Part shown: positions 8,357-17,891 of the stretch, in pieces | How the letters are laid out: each line of letters opens with the position of its first letter | Numbering within the stretch: position 1 is the first letter of the stretch | DNA from: CAVTQY01 sp963736975 | GTDB lineage: Bacteria > Pseudomonadota > Alphaproteobacteria > Acetobacterales > Acetobacteraceae | NCBI GenBank assembly: GCA_963736975.1 | Contig: CAVTQY010000001.1 | Span: 1,612,001 to 1,676,000, forward strand | Reading direction: 5' to 3' | Length of the DNA: 64,000 bases | Program-made: the position numbers and the translations under genes | The notes under the pieces: generated by a model | Database searches by the model: none | The model's input: only the letters and a program-made list of their open reading frames with translations | Told to the model about the DNA's origin: nothing

Positions 8357-9483
8357 ATGCGGTCTTTCAAGGAGGCCTCGTGGCGCATGAGCGTCTCGAC
8401 GCGGTCGGCGAGGCGGGACGCCGCGTCGGGACGGGCGAGGCGGTGCGACGCCGCGGCGGCATGGGCCAGCATGTCGGGCTCCGCCAGCAACGCGGCGAGC
8501 CGTTCGCTCAGGGCAGCGGGCGTAAAGTCGCGCTGCGCCAGCATCGCGGCGCCGCGCCCGGCAACCAACGCGGCGGCGTTCGCGGTCTGGTGGTCGTCGA
8601 TGGCGCCCGGCAGCGGGACGAGGATTGCCGGCCGGCCGGCGGTCGCCACCTCGGCGACGGTCGAGGCGCCGGCACGGGCGATGACGAGATGCGCGGCAGC
8701 GAGCCGGTCGGCAACCTCGGGGAAGAAGGTGGAGAGTTCGGCATGTATGCCGGATGCGGCGTACGCGGCGCGAACCCGATCGAGATCTTCCGGGCGGCAT
8801 TGCTGCGCGATGGCAAGCCGCCGCCGCAATGCGTCAGGCAGGCTGGTCACGGCTTCCGGCACGACGTCGCTGAACACGCGCGCGCCGAGCGAGCCGCCTA
8901 ACACCAACAGCCGGACAACATCGCTCGGCGGGACGTATCCGAGTCCGGCCAGCGCGGCGATTGCCGGACGCACTGGATTACCGATGACCTCGGTACACGC
9001 CGCGGCTGGTACTCCGCCTGTGTCGGGGAAGCTCAGCGCCAGCAACGCGGCATGGCGCGCCAGGAACCGATTGGCGCGGCCGAGCACAGCGTTCTGCTCG
9101 TGCAGGATCACCGGCGGGCCGTTGCGCAACAGGCGGGCGCCGAGCACCGGTGCGATAGCCGGATACCCGCCGAACGCAACCACCACGGCGGCGTCAAGCC
9201 GGGCAAGGATGCGGCGCGCCTGCGCCACGCCGGCGGCGAGTGCCGCGACCGCCGTGGCCGCCCGCACGGCACCGCGTCCGGCAATACCGGCGCCGCGCAA
9301 CACGAACTGCTCGCGGCCGGTGAACACGGTGTTGCTGTTGGCACTGGCGGAACGGCTGTCGGTCATCAGCACGATGCGTCGGCCGCGCCGGATCAACTCG
9401 GCCGCCAGGGCTTCGGCCGGGAAGAAATGCCCGCCGGTGCCACCGGCGGCGATCACCACGGGATGCACGGCCGGGCCTCTCAT
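8353..9483 (-). CDS. murG: UDP-GlcNAc:lipid I N-acetylglucosaminyltransferase
   Basis: MurG is the peripheral inner-membrane GT28 glycosyltransferase converting lipid I to lipid II. The N-terminal glycine-rich motif VVIAAGGTGGHFFPA (about residues 9-23), the acceptor-domain motif LHEQNAVLGRANRFLA, the linker VLGGSLGARVF and the donor-site region ARAGASTVAEVATAGRPAILVPLP are readily seen. The protein is 376 residues from the start at 9483, which overlaps the ftsW stop (ATGA). The longer open frame upstream lies in ftsW and carries no MurG similarity. Its stop overlaps the murC start, so ftsW, murG and murC are coupled. Confidence 0.96.
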   Translation of the reverse strand: MRGPAVHPVVIAAGGTGGHFFPAEALAAELIRRGRRIVLMTDSRSASANSNTVFTGREQFVLRGAGIAGRGAVRAATAVAALAAGVAQARRILARLDAAVVVAFGGYPAIAPVLGARLLRNGPPVILHEQNAVLGRANRFLARHAALLALSFPDTGGVPAAACTEVIGNPVRPAIAALAGLGYVPPSDVVRLLVLGGSLGARVFSDVVPEAVTSLPDALRRRLAIAQQCRPEDLDRVRAAYAASGIHAELSTFFPEVADRLAAAHLVIARAGASTVAEVATAGRPAILVPLPGAIDDHQTANAAALVAGRGAAMLAQRDFTPAALSERLAALLAEPDMLAHAAAASHRLARPDAASRLADRVETLMRHEASLKDRI

Positions 9484-10595
9484 CGCACGTCTCCGTGGTG
9501 GCGGCGGCGCGTCAGGGCCAGCAGCATGCCGATGCCGAGCGCCACCGCGAGCACCGAGGATCCGCCATAGGAGACGAAGGGCAGCGTCATGCCTTTCGTC
9601 GGGATCAGCTCCAGCGAGCTTGCCATGTTGATGAATGCCTGCAAGCCGAAGCCGACCAACAATCCGGTGCAGGCGAGCACGGTGAACAGATCGGTTTCTT
9701 TCAACAACCGCAGCAATCCGCGCACCACGACGAAAGCGAAGATGCCAAGGATGATCAGGCAGAGGATCATGCCGAATTCCTCGCCGGCGACGGCGAAGAC
9801 GAAGTCGGCATGCGCGTCGGGCAGCACGTCTTTGACGCGACCCTCCCCGGGGCCGCGGCCGAACAGGCCGCCATTGCCGAACGCCTCGAGCGCCGTGGTT
9901 ACCTGATAGGTGTTGGCGCCGACGGGGTGCAGGAATTCGTGCACGCGAAGCTGCACGTGCGGAAACACGAAATACGCGCCGACCGCGCCGGCGCAGATCG
10001 CCGCGACGCCGATGCCGACCAGGAACAGGTTGAGCCCATCGATATAGAGCTGGGCGAAGAACACGGCGGTGATCACCGCGGTCATGCCGATGTCCGGCTG
10101 CGATTTCAGCAACAACACGATGAGCGCGTAGATCACGCCGGCCAGCAGCGTGCCCGGCAGTCGCAGCCGGCGGCCCTCGGCGATCAGCCACGCGGTGAGG
10201 ACGGCGAAGCAGGGTTTCAGGAACTCGCTGGGTTGCAACGCGAAGCCCGGAAGCACGATCTCGCGCCGCGCGCCCTTGATCTCGACGCCGATCGCAAGCG
10301 TCGCCGCGGTCAGTATCAGCGCGGCCACACAGCCGATGATCGCCAGGCGCCGTATGTCGCGCGGCGAGAGCAAGGAAACGACGGCGACGATGGCGCCGGC
10401 CAGCGCCAGGAACAGCACCTGCTTGATAATGAGCGCGTTGCGCGCGTCGCCGATGCGCTCGGCGACGGACGGGCTGGAGGCCAGCGCCATGATGTAGCCG
10501 AAGCCGATCAACGCGCCGGTGGCGCCGAGCGTCCAGCGATCAACGGTCCACCACCAGCGGCCCAGCAACGAGTTGTCGGCGCGCGACAGAGCCAT
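9480..10595 (-). CDS. ftsW: Lipid II polymerase / SEDS protein FtsW
   Basis: FtsW is the SEDS-family polytopic membrane protein that polymerises lipid II at the septum with FtsI. The 371-residue protein shows about ten hydrophobic segments. It has family motifs including LQPSEFLKPCFAVLTAWLIA, the loop KSQPDIGMTAVI, and the C-terminal GMTLPFVSYGGSSVLA, diagnostic of SEDS proteins. The start MALSRADNS at 10595 overlaps the murD stop as TAATG. The stop overlaps murG by four bases. A much longer open frame upstream lies in murD and is not FtsW-like. RodA is the main alternative, but the dcw context decides for FtsW. Confidence 0.95.
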   Translation of the reverse strand: MALSRADNSLLGRWWWTVDRWTLGATGALIGFGYIMALASSPSVAERIGDARNALIIKQVLFLALAGAIVAVVSLLSPRDIRRLAIIGCVAALILTAATLAIGVEIKGARREIVLPGFALQPSEFLKPCFAVLTAWLIAEGRRLRLPGTLLAGVIYALIVLLLKSQPDIGMTAVITAVFFAQLYIDGLNLFLVGIGVAAICAGAVGAYFVFPHVQLRVHEFLHPVGANTYQVTTALEAFGNGGLFGRGPGEGRVKDVLPDAHADFVFAVAGEEFGMILCLIILGIFAFVVVRGLLRLLKETDLFTVLACTGLLVGFGLQAFINMASSLELIPTKGMTLPFVSYGGSSVLAVALGIGMLLALTRRRHHGDVR

Positions 10596-11965
10596 TACGC
10601 GGCTTCCTCGGCGGGGAGGGCGCGCGCCAATGCGGCGAAGCGCTCGCCGCGTGCATCGAAGCCGGTGAACTGGTCGAAGCTCGCGCAGGCCGGGGATAGC
10701 AGCACGACGGGAATGCCATGCGCGCGGGCGATGCGGTAGGCGGCGGGGACGGCGGCTTCGATAGTACCAACAAGCTGATGCGGCACGCCGGCGGCAGCGA
10801 GTGTTGCCGCCAACGCGGATGCATCGCGGCCGATCAGCACGGCATGGGCGATGCGGGGGAAGTACGGGGCCAGCGAAGCAATCCCGCCTGCCTTGGCGAT
10901 GCCGCCGGCAATCCAGACGAGACGATCGTAGCAGCCCAGTGCGCAGGCGGCGGCATCGGCATTGGTGGCCTTGCTGTCGTTGACGAAGCTGATGCCGCCG
11001 ATACAGGCGACGAGCTGTTGACGATGCGGCAATCCGGGGAAGCTGGTGATGCCGCGCGCGATCTGTCCGGGGGAGACACCGAGCCAGGCGGCAATGGCAG
11101 AAGCGGCGGCGGCGTTCTGCGCGTTGTGCACGCCGGGCAAAGCCGGCGCATCGGCAAGCGCCGGCAGCGGGTCGGCGCCGGAGATGGCGGCCACACAGGC
11201 GGGGCGCGTTCGCAACCATTCGGCCGTTGCGCGGCAGTGCTCGCCGTCGGTGCCGATGACGGCGAGATCGTCCGCTGTCTGGCGGTCGAAGATCGCGCGC
11301 TTCGCGGCGATGTATCCGGCCATGTCGCCGTGGCGGTCGAGATGATCGGCGCTGATGTTGAGCATCGCCGCCGCATCGAAGCGAAGCGTGGCGAGTCGCT
11401 CCAACATGTAAGACGACATCTCGAGCACATAGACGCCGGCATCGTCGAGCAGCGGCAGCGCGAGCGCGGCGATGCCGAGATTGCCGCCGGCAGCGGTGGT
11501 GGTGCCGGCCTGCGTGAGGATGTGCGCCAACAGGGCTGTGGTGGTGGATTTGCCGTTGGTGCCGGTGATACCGACGAAGCGCGCGCGGGAACCGGCGCGG
11601 CGCACGGCCTGAAAAAGCAGCTCGGCATCGGAAAGGATGGGGATGCCGGCGGCACGGGCTCGGGTCGCGACGGGATGCGGCGCCGGCAGCGTGTGGGGTA
11701 TGCCCGGCGAGAGGACGAGGGCGTCGAACTCAAATCGCGCGATGGTGGAGAGGTCTGAAAAGGTGAGGGCTCCCGCAACGGGAAGGGGAGTTATCCCCCC
11801 CTCCCCTTGCGGGAGGGGGACGGGGGGAGGGGGCGCCCCATCATCCCACGCAGTGACTCGAGCACCCATCGCCGCCAGCGCCCGCGCAACCGGCAGTCCA
11901 TTGCGGCCAAGCCCCATCACGGCGAAGCGGCGGCCTGCGAACAGGGTCGGCGGAAACGCGCTCAT
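10595..11965 (-). CDS. murD: UDP-N-acetylmuramoylalanine--D-glutamate ligase
   Basis: MurD adds D-glutamate to UDP-MurNAc-L-Ala with ATP. The N-terminal motif FAVMGLGRNGLPVARAL (residues 14-30), LSPGIP (85-90), the P-loop ITGTNGKSTT (133-142) and the C-terminal WIAGGIAKAGG motif support this. Residues about 44-68 (PPPPVPLPQGEGGITPLP) are not MurD sequence. They are encoded by a dispersed GC-rich palindrome inserted in frame in a surface loop of the UMP-binding domain. The reading frame is otherwise intact at 456 residues. The start overlaps the mraY stop (ATGA) and the stop shares a base with the ftsW start. Confidence 0.96.
   Translation of the reverse strand: MSAFPPTLFAGRRFAVMGLGRNGLPVARALAAMGARVTAWDDGAPPPPVPLPQGEGGITPLPVAGALTFSDLSTIARFEFDALVLSPGIPHTLPAPHPVATRARAAGIPILSDAELLFQAVRRAGSRARFVGITGTNGKSTTTALLAHILTQAGTTTAAGGNLGIAALALPLLDDAGVYVLEMSSYMLERLATLRFDAAAMLNISADHLDRHGDMAGYIAAKRAIFDRQTADDLAVIGTDGEHCRATAEWLRTRPACVAAISGADPLPALADAPALPGVHNAQNAAAASAIAAWLGVSPGQIARGITSFPGLPHRQQLVACIGGISFVNDSKATNADAAACALGCYDRLVWIAGGIAKAGGIASLAPYFPRIAHAVLIGRDASALAATLAAAGVPHQLVGTIEAAVPAAYRIARAHGIPVVLLSPACASFDQFTGFDARGERFAALARALPAEEAA
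11762..11836. repeat. GC-rich dispersed palindrome inside murD
   Basis: The plus strand contains CTCCCGCAACGGGAAGGGGAG followed by CCCCTCCCCTTGCGGGAGGG and a G-rich tail, that is, two facing inverted copies. It adds about 25 residues (PPPPVPLPQGEGG...) to MurD without breaking the frame. The same family appears in murB, in the glcF-TPR linker and beside the IS481 element. Confidence 0.72.
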
Positions 11966-13050
11966 CGGATTTTCAACGTGGCCAGGCCGATCAGCGCCAA
12001 GATCATCGATATGATCCAGAAACGGATCACGATCGTCGCCTCGGCCCAGCCCTTCTTCTCGAAGTGATGGTGCAGCGGCGCCATCAGGAACACGCGCGTT
12101 CCCGTGCGTTTGTACCAGAACACCTGGATGATGACGGAGACGGTCTCGACAACGAACAGGCCGCCGACGATCAGCAGCACGATTTCCTGCTTGGTCGCCA
12201 CGGCGACGGCGCCGAGCGCGCCGCCCAGGGCAAGGCTGCCTGTATCGCCCATGAAGACGGCAGCAGGCGGCGCGTTGAACCAGAGAAACCCGAGCCCGGC
12301 GCCGATCAGGGCGGCGCAGAACACGGCGAGCTCGCCGGCGCCGGGGATCGGATGCAGTTGCAGATAATCCGCGAAGATTTTGTTGCCGGTCAGGTACGCG
12401 ATCAGCGCGAACACTCCCGCGGCGATGATGGTCGGCACGATGGCGAGTCCATCGAGCCCATCGGTCAGGTTCACCGCGTTGGAACTGCCCAGCATCACCA
12501 GCATGCCGAACACGGGGAAGAACCAGCCAAGCTGGATCAGCACGTCCTTGAAGACGGGCACGGTAAGCGCATCGCCGAGATTGCCGTCCGTCGTGTGCAT
12601 GACCCAGATCGATGCCGCGAGCCCGATCATCGCCTGGCCGATCAGCTTGCCCTTTCCCGAAAGCCCCTTGTGATTGCGCCGCGCAAGTTTGAGGTAGTCA
12701 TCGGCGAAACCAAGCAGGCCGTAGCCCAGCGTGACGCCCAGCACCGCCCAGATGTAGCGGTTGCGCAGATCGACCCAGAGCAGCGTGGACCCAAGAGTGG
12801 CGATCAGGATGAGCACGCCGCCCATGGTGGGCGTGCCGGCCTTTTCGATGACGTGGCGGGCGGGCCCATCGGCGCGGATCGGTTGGCCCTGCCGCTGCAT
12901 CGCGCGCAGCCAGCGGATCAGGCCGGGGCCGATGATGAAGCTCACCAGCAGCGCGGTCATGCAGGCCGCGCCGGAGCGGAACGTGATGTAACGGAACAGA
13001 TTCGCCAGCGTGACATGGGCGGCGAACGGTTGCGCGAGGTCATACAGCAT
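11962..13050 (-). CDS. mraY: Phospho-MurNAc-pentapeptide translocase
   Basis: MraY transfers phospho-MurNAc-pentapeptide from UDP to undecaprenyl phosphate, forming lipid I in the inner membrane. About ten transmembrane segments are visible. The family signatures are GFADDYLKL (catalytic aspartates), NAVNLTDGLDGLA, and the APLHHHFEKKGW histidine loop. The start at 13050 (MLYDLAQPF) gives 362 residues, the family length, and shares a base with the murF stop. Sequence upstream in the same frame is within murF and unrelated. The stop overlaps the murD start (ATGA). Confidence 0.97.
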   Translation of the reverse strand: MLYDLAQPFAAHVTLANLFRYITFRSGAACMTALLVSFIIGPGLIRWLRAMQRQGQPIRADGPARHVIEKAGTPTMGGVLILIATLGSTLLWVDLRNRYIWAVLGVTLGYGLLGFADDYLKLARRNHKGLSGKGKLIGQAMIGLAASIWVMHTTDGNLGDALTVPVFKDVLIQLGWFFPVFGMLVMLGSSNAVNLTDGLDGLAIVPTIIAAGVFALIAYLTGNKIFADYLQLHPIPGAGELAVFCAALIGAGLGFLWFNAPPAAVFMGDTGSLALGGALGAVAVATKQEIVLLIVGGLFVVETVSVIIQVFWYKRTGTRVFLMAPLHHHFEKKGWAEATIVIRFWIISMILALIGLATLKIR

Positions 13051-14414
13051 CAGGCGGTCTCCGCCAGCCGGTCGAGCGCGGCAACCACCAGCTTCATGCG
13101 CGTGCCGAGGCTGCCCTTCACCAGAATGGAATCTCCCGGCCGCACGGCGTCCGGCAACAGCTCCGCCAACTCGCTCGAGCCGGCGGCATGGGCGCCCCGC
13201 AGTTCCGGCGGAACGGCATCGCGCAGATGCCACATCAGCTTGCCGCACGTGAACAGCAGGTCGGCGGAGTCGGCGACAGCCGAGGCTAACCCGGCGTGCT
13301 CCGCCGGGCCCTCGTCGCCGAGTTCCAGCATGTCGCCGAGCACGGCGATGCGTCGGCCCGGCAGGCGTTTCAGTACATCGAGCGCCGCCCGCACGGAGGC
13401 GCCGTTGCCGTTATAACTTTCGTCGAGCAGCAGGGCGCGGCCGCCCGGCACGGCGATGGTGCGGCGGGCGCCACGGCCGGCCAGCGGGGCAAAGCCTTCC
13501 AGCGCGCGGGCGGCCCGTTGCGGCCCGACACCGAGGGCGATCGCGGTCGTGATCGCGGCAAGCGCGTTCCTGGCCATGTGCGCACCGGGTGCGGCGAGGC
13601 GCAGCGGGACGATCTCGTCGCAGATCAGAAGCGTCGCCTTGACGCTATCGGCCTCGCAGCAAAACGAGAGAAGCCGCGCCGCGGCGCCGGCCGACTCGCC
13701 GAATGTGAGCACACGCGCATCGCCGGCCGCCGCGCGCAGGCGCGGCAGATAAGGCGAGTCCGCCGGCAGCACCGCCGTGCCGCCAGGCAGGAGCCCGCGC
13801 AGGATGCTGGCTTTTTCGTCGGCGATCGCCTCGATGCTGCCGAGATAGCCGATATGCGCCCGCTCGATCGCGGTAATCAGGGCGACATGGGGCCGCGCCA
13901 GCCGCGCCAGCGGCGCGATCTCGCCGGCATGGTTCATGCCGATCTCGGCGATGCAGAACTCCGCGGCAAGCGGCAGGCGTGCCAGCGTCAGCGGCACGCC
14001 CCAATGGTTGTTGTAGGATGCGACCGCCGCATGGGTCAGGCCGTTCGCGGCAAGAATGACCCGCAGCATCTCCTTGGTGGTCGTCTTGCCGACGCTGCCT
14101 GTAATGGCGGCCAGCCGTCCGGTGAAGCGGGCGCGGGCGAAGGCGCCGAGCCGCGTCAGGGCGGCCAGCGTGTCGTCCACATGCAGCAGGCGCCGGCCGG
14201 AGAGCTCGCGATGCACCGTCGCGCCGGCCGCGCCGCGGTCGAACGCGGCGGCAAGATGGTCATGCCCGTCGCCCGACTCGCCTTGCAGCGCGATGAAGAG
14301 ATCGCCGGGAGCGAGCGTCCGGGTGTCGATGGAAACGCCGGTGGCGTCGAACGGCGCACGCATCGAGCCGCCCGTGGCATTGAGCAGGTCCGGCGCGGTC
14401 CAGAGCGGGTTCAT
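13050..14414 (-). CDS. murF: UDP-MurNAc-tripeptide--D-alanyl-D-alanine ligase
   Basis: MurF adds the D-Ala-D-Ala dipeptide to the UDP-MurNAc-tripeptide. The P-loop AITGSVGKTTTKEML occupies residues 103-117. SIDTRTLAPGDLFIALQG (28-45) and AEIGMNHAGEIAPLARL are typical of the family. The length of 454 residues is normal. The ATG at 14414 was chosen over a GTG two codons upstream because it forms the ATGA overlap with the murE stop. The substrate dipeptide comes from Ddl, encoded downstream in the same cluster. Confidence 0.96.
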   Translation of the reverse strand: MNPLWTAPDLLNATGGSMRAPFDATGVSIDTRTLAPGDLFIALQGESGDGHDHLAAAFDRGAAGATVHRELSGRRLLHVDDTLAALTRLGAFARARFTGRLAAITGSVGKTTTKEMLRVILAANGLTHAAVASYNNHWGVPLTLARLPLAAEFCIAEIGMNHAGEIAPLARLARPHVALITAIERAHIGYLGSIEAIADEKASILRGLLPGGTAVLPADSPYLPRLRAAAGDARVLTFGESAGAAARLLSFCCEADSVKATLLICDEIVPLRLAAPGAHMARNALAAITTAIALGVGPQRAARALEGFAPLAGRGARRTIAVPGGRALLLDESYNGNGASVRAALDVLKRLPGRRIAVLGDMLELGDEGPAEHAGLASAVADSADLLFTCGKLMWHLRDAVPPELRGAHAAGSSELAELLPDAVRPGDSILVKGSLGTRMKLVVAALDRLAETA

Positions 14415-15880
14415 GGGCACCCCGCCAGCCGGCGGACCACGGTCACGTCATCGAAGGGGATGACAGCGTCGCCAATCGCCTGACCCTGCTCGTGGCCCTT
14501 GCCGGCAACCGCGAGCACGTCGCCGGGGCCAAGCTCGTTCAGCGCCGTCTCGATGGCGCGCGCCCGGTCGCCGATCTCCCGCGCGCCGGGGCAGGCGGCC
14601 AGCACGGCGGCGCGGATTGCCGCCGGGTCCTCGGTGCGGGGATTGTCGTCGGTGACGATGACGAGCTCGGCGTGCCGCGAGGCTGCCGCGCCCATCAGCG
14701 GTCGCTTGCCGCGATCGCGGTCGCCGCCGGCGCCGAACACGATGAGCAGCCGGCCCGCGGTGTGCGGGCGGAGCGCGGTCAGCAACCGCTCCAGCGCGTC
14801 GGGCGTGTGGGCATAATCGACATAGACCGCGGCACCGTTAGGCAGGCGGGCGGCCAGTTCGAGCCGGCCGCGCACGCCGGTGAGCCGCGGCACCCGGTCG
14901 AGTGCACCGCGCTCGCCCAGCGCTTCCGCCAGGGCCGCGGCCAGCAGTGCATTCTCGGCCTGGAAACGCCCCGCCAACGGCAGCGCGATGTGCCGCCGCC
15001 GGCCGGCTTGTCGCACCTCCAGGTCCTGACCGTCCGGCCGGGGCGTGGCGGATAGCAGGCGCAGCGTGTCGCCGGTCTCGCCGGTGGTGCGAAGATCGAG
15101 GTGGCGCCGGGCAGCGATGTCGCTCAGCGCCGTCAGGGTCGTGGCGTCCATATCGGCATTCGCCACCGCCGGTGCGCCAGGCGGCAGCAGCTCGGCAAAC
15201 AGGCGCAGCTTGGCGGCACGATAGGCCGCCTCGCTGCCGTGATAGTCCAGGTGATCGCGTGTCAGGTTGGTGAACGCCCCGGCCGCCAGCCGCACGCCGT
15301 CGAGGCGGAACTGATCCAGCCCATGCGAGGAGGCCTCCATCGCCGCATGCTGGATACCGGCCCCGGCAAGCCGGGCCAGGGTGTGGGCGAGATGCACCGG
15401 ATCGGGCGTGGTCAGCCCGGCGCCGGGCGCAAAGCCGGGCGCAATCAAGCCGAGCGTGCCCAGACTCGCCGCCGGGCGACCGCCGGCTGCCCAGATCTGG
15501 CGCAGGAACTCGACCGTGCTGGTCTTGCCATTGGTGCCGGTGACGGCCGCCAGCACCGCTGGCTGCGGGCCGGCAAACACCGCCGCGAGCTGAGCGAGGC
15601 GGCGACGCGGTTCCGGGTCCTCGATCAGCGGCCGCGGCGGCACGCCCGGCGGCCAGTACGTGCCGGTCGGCGCCAGCACCGCGGCGGCCCCGCGCGCCAC
15701 CGCCTCGGCAATGAAGTCGCGGCCATCGGCGCGAGTACCGGGCAGGGCGGCGAACAGGAAGCCGCTGGCCACCTCGCGGCTATCGGCGGTGACGCCGGCA
15801 AGCTGAAGCCCAGATGCGGCGCGCCAGCCCGGCGCTTTCGCCATGTCGGGGATCGCGGGCATGAGCTCAGCGATCCGCAT
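14411..15880 (-). CDS. murE: UDP-MurNAc-L-Ala-D-Glu--2,6-diaminopimelate ligase
   Basis: MurE adds the third stem-peptide residue. The motif VTDDNPRTEDP contains DNPR, which in this family marks meso-diaminopimelate rather than lysine as substrate. The P-loop AVTGTNGKTST is at residues 112-122, and DSREVASGFLFAALPG is near the N-terminus. The 489-residue form starts at 15880 and overlaps ftsI by 14 bases. A second ATG at 15862, just after the ftsI stop, would give a protein six residues shorter. Neither has a strong ribosome-binding site, so the start is uncertain by these few codons. The stop overlaps murF. Confidence 0.95.
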   Translation of the reverse strand: MRIAELMPAIPDMAKAPGWRAASGLQLAGVTADSREVASGFLFAALPGTRADGRDFIAEAVARGAAAVLAPTGTYWPPGVPPRPLIEDPEPRRRLAQLAAVFAGPQPAVLAAVTGTNGKTSTVEFLRQIWAAGGRPAASLGTLGLIAPGFAPGAGLTTPDPVHLAHTLARLAGAGIQHAAMEASSHGLDQFRLDGVRLAAGAFTNLTRDHLDYHGSEAAYRAAKLRLFAELLPPGAPAVANADMDATTLTALSDIAARRHLDLRTTGETGDTLRLLSATPRPDGQDLEVRQAGRRRHIALPLAGRFQAENALLAAALAEALGERGALDRVPRLTGVRGRLELAARLPNGAAVYVDYAHTPDALERLLTALRPHTAGRLLIVFGAGGDRDRGKRPLMGAAASRHAELVIVTDDNPRTEDPAAIRAAVLAACPGAREIGDRARAIETALNELGPGDVLAVAGKGHEQGQAIGDAVIPFDDVTVVRRLAGCP

Positions 15881-17891
15881 AGGCAGGCATCCCCACCGCG
15901 ACGGCCGGAATCACCGGGGCGCTCGGCAGCGCCGCCTGGTGCTGCCAGCCATGCTCGACGGCCCGCGGCCCGGTCCCGGCGGGCACGACATCGGGTGAAT
16001 GTGGCCGGGGCGATGTGGCGGCGACCGGGGCTCCGGCGCGCGGGGCGCCAGGCGGCCGGGCTGGCTGCAATGGAATGGCGACTTCCTGCTCCTCTTTTTG
16101 CAGTTCGTCCGGCGGCGCGGGCAGCAGCCCAAGCATCGGCGCCACGCGCGAGATGACGTTGCGCACCACCGGACCGGCGATCCAGCCCCCCGTGGTGAAA
16201 CCGTGCGTCGTCGCGTCCGCGTGCGGGGAGTCCAGCATGGCATAGACGAGGTAGCGAGGTGCGGTGATCGGGAATGCCGCGATCATCGAGCTGAGATTCT
16301 GGTGCAGCTTGTAGCCGTGATGGCCCACTTTCTGCGAGGTGCCGGTCTTGGCCCCGACCAGGTAGCCGGGAACCTTGGCGGGCGTTCCGGTGCCGGCGGT
16401 CACCACCAGCCGCATGAGTCGGCGCATGATGTCGGAAGTTTCCGGCTGCATCACTCGCTCGCCCGGCACCTGCTCGCCGGCCGGCAGCCCGAGCAGGGTG
16501 GGCGGCCGATAGAAGCCGCCATCAACGATCGCATCGGTACCGGCCATGAGCTGCATCGGGGTCACTGCGATACCGTTGCCAAACGAAACCGTCATGATCG
16601 TGGCGAGTTGCCAGCTTTTCGCCGGCTGCACCAAGGGGGGCGCGGATTCCGGCAACTGGATCGGAGAGCGGACGAAGAAGCCCAGCTTCTTCAGCCAGGC
16701 GCGTTGCCGCTCCGCGCCCACCAGCACCGCGATATGCGAGGCGCCGATGTTCGAAGAATAGGCGATGATTTCCGGCACCTCGAAGTTGTGATGCGCCTGC
16801 TCGAAGTCGGTGATGGTGAAACGGCCGACATGGATCGGATGGACGGTGTCGAACTGGTCCCAGATGTGGATCACATCGTCGTCCAGTGCCATCGCCGCGG
16901 TCTGCAACTTGAAAGTGCTGCCGGGCTCGTAGGCGCCGGAAACCGCGCGGTTGAACCGCGCGTCCGCATCGGCATGGCCGAAATCATTGGCGTCGTAATC
17001 GGGCAGGCTGACCATCGCCAGCACTTCACCGGTATTGGCGTCCATCATGACGGCGGCGCCGCCTTCAGCCTTGAACTCGTCGATCGCTGATTGCAGCTCC
17101 TCCCGCACCACGGCCTGCACGCGCACATCGATCGAGAGCCGCAGCGGGTCGGAATCGGTCATCAACCGCTTGTTGAACCACTTCTCCACCCCGGCGACGC
17201 CGTGCTCGTCGATATCGACTCCGCCCAGCACATGCGCGGCAACGCGGCCCATCGGATAGTGCCGCTCCTCGGTCGGCTGAAAGTCGAGTCCGGGGATGCC
17301 GAGATTGTTGATCTCGATCTCCTGCTGCGGCGTGATGCGGCGATCCAGAAAAACGAAATCCTTGCCGGCCGCAGAGAGGCGCTGGACCACCAGCGTCGTA
17401 TCGATGTCGGGCAGCACCTGTTTCAGCTTGGCCGCGATCGCCGGCGCATCCATGACCTGCCGCGGATCGGCAAACAGCGATGCGGTGGGCAGAGAGATCG
17501 CCAGGATTTGGCCGTTCCGGTCGGTGATCATCGCCCGCTTGGCGAGCGCATCGGCATCGATCGCCTGCGGCTTCTGCACAAGAGCGGCGATCGGGTGTTC
17601 CGGTCGGTGCGGCTTCACCGGCTGGATGACGGTTGCATCGGCGAGCTTCAGCACTACGGCGAGGAACAGCACCACGAATCCGCCGGCGGCGACGACAAGG
17701 CGCGACCGCGTGGTTTCCAGTGCGGCGCGGCGCTGGAGATCGGGGGCGGTGACCCGCACGGTTTCCATACGCGGCACGGCATCGGCGCGGGCGGCGCCCG
17801 GGCGCTCACGCGGCGTGCGCCGGGGGGACGCGGTAAGCGGCGCCGAGTCGGGCGGCGGCGCGTGTGGGGGATCGTCGGGATGCCCGGTCAT
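15867..17891 (-). CDS. ftsI: Septal peptidoglycan transpeptidase FtsI (PBP3)
   Basis: FtsI cross-links septal peptidoglycan with FtsW. A cytoplasmic tail of about 64 residues is rich in Pro and Arg and is followed by one transmembrane segment (about 65-86). The PBP dimerisation domain comes next, then the transpeptidase domain with SxxK at S325-K328 (GSTFK), the SSN motif in YSSNIGASH, and KTGTSQK. The C-terminal 75 residues are Pro/Ala-rich and probably disordered. Length is 674 residues. The start directly follows the ftsL stop with no spacer. Penicillin binding is expected from the family. The Pro-rich tail is longer than in enterobacterial PBP3. Confidence 0.95.
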   Translation of the reverse strand: MTGHPDDPPHAPPPDSAPLTASPRRTPRERPGAARADAVPRMETVRVTAPDLQRRAALETTRSRLVVAAGGFVVLFLAVVLKLADATVIQPVKPHRPEHPIAALVQKPQAIDADALAKRAMITDRNGQILAISLPTASLFADPRQVMDAPAIAAKLKQVLPDIDTTLVVQRLSAAGKDFVFLDRRITPQQEIEINNLGIPGLDFQPTEERHYPMGRVAAHVLGGVDIDEHGVAGVEKWFNKRLMTDSDPLRLSIDVRVQAVVREELQSAIDEFKAEGGAAVMMDANTGEVLAMVSLPDYDANDFGHADADARFNRAVSGAYEPGSTFKLQTAAMALDDDVIHIWDQFDTVHPIHVGRFTITDFEQAHHNFEVPEIIAYSSNIGASHIAVLVGAERQRAWLKKLGFFVRSPIQLPESAPPLVQPAKSWQLATIMTVSFGNGIAVTPMQLMAGTDAIVDGGFYRPPTLLGLPAGEQVPGERVMQPETSDIMRRLMRLVVTAGTGTPAKVPGYLVGAKTGTSQKVGHHGYKLHQNLSSMIAAFPITAPRYLVYAMLDSPHADATTHGFTTGGWIAGPVVRNVISRVAPMLGLLPAPPDELQKEEQEVAIPLQPARPPGAPRAGAPVAATSPRPHSPDVVPAGTGPRAVEHGWQHQAALPSAPVIPAVAVGMPAYADR

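Noticed and set aside
6953..9631. Very long plus-strand open frame (892 codons) opposite murC/murG
   Set aside because: It is an antisense shadow of high-GC coding DNA; composition is His/Arg/Gly-rich and without domains, while the minus strand encodes intact MurC and MurG.
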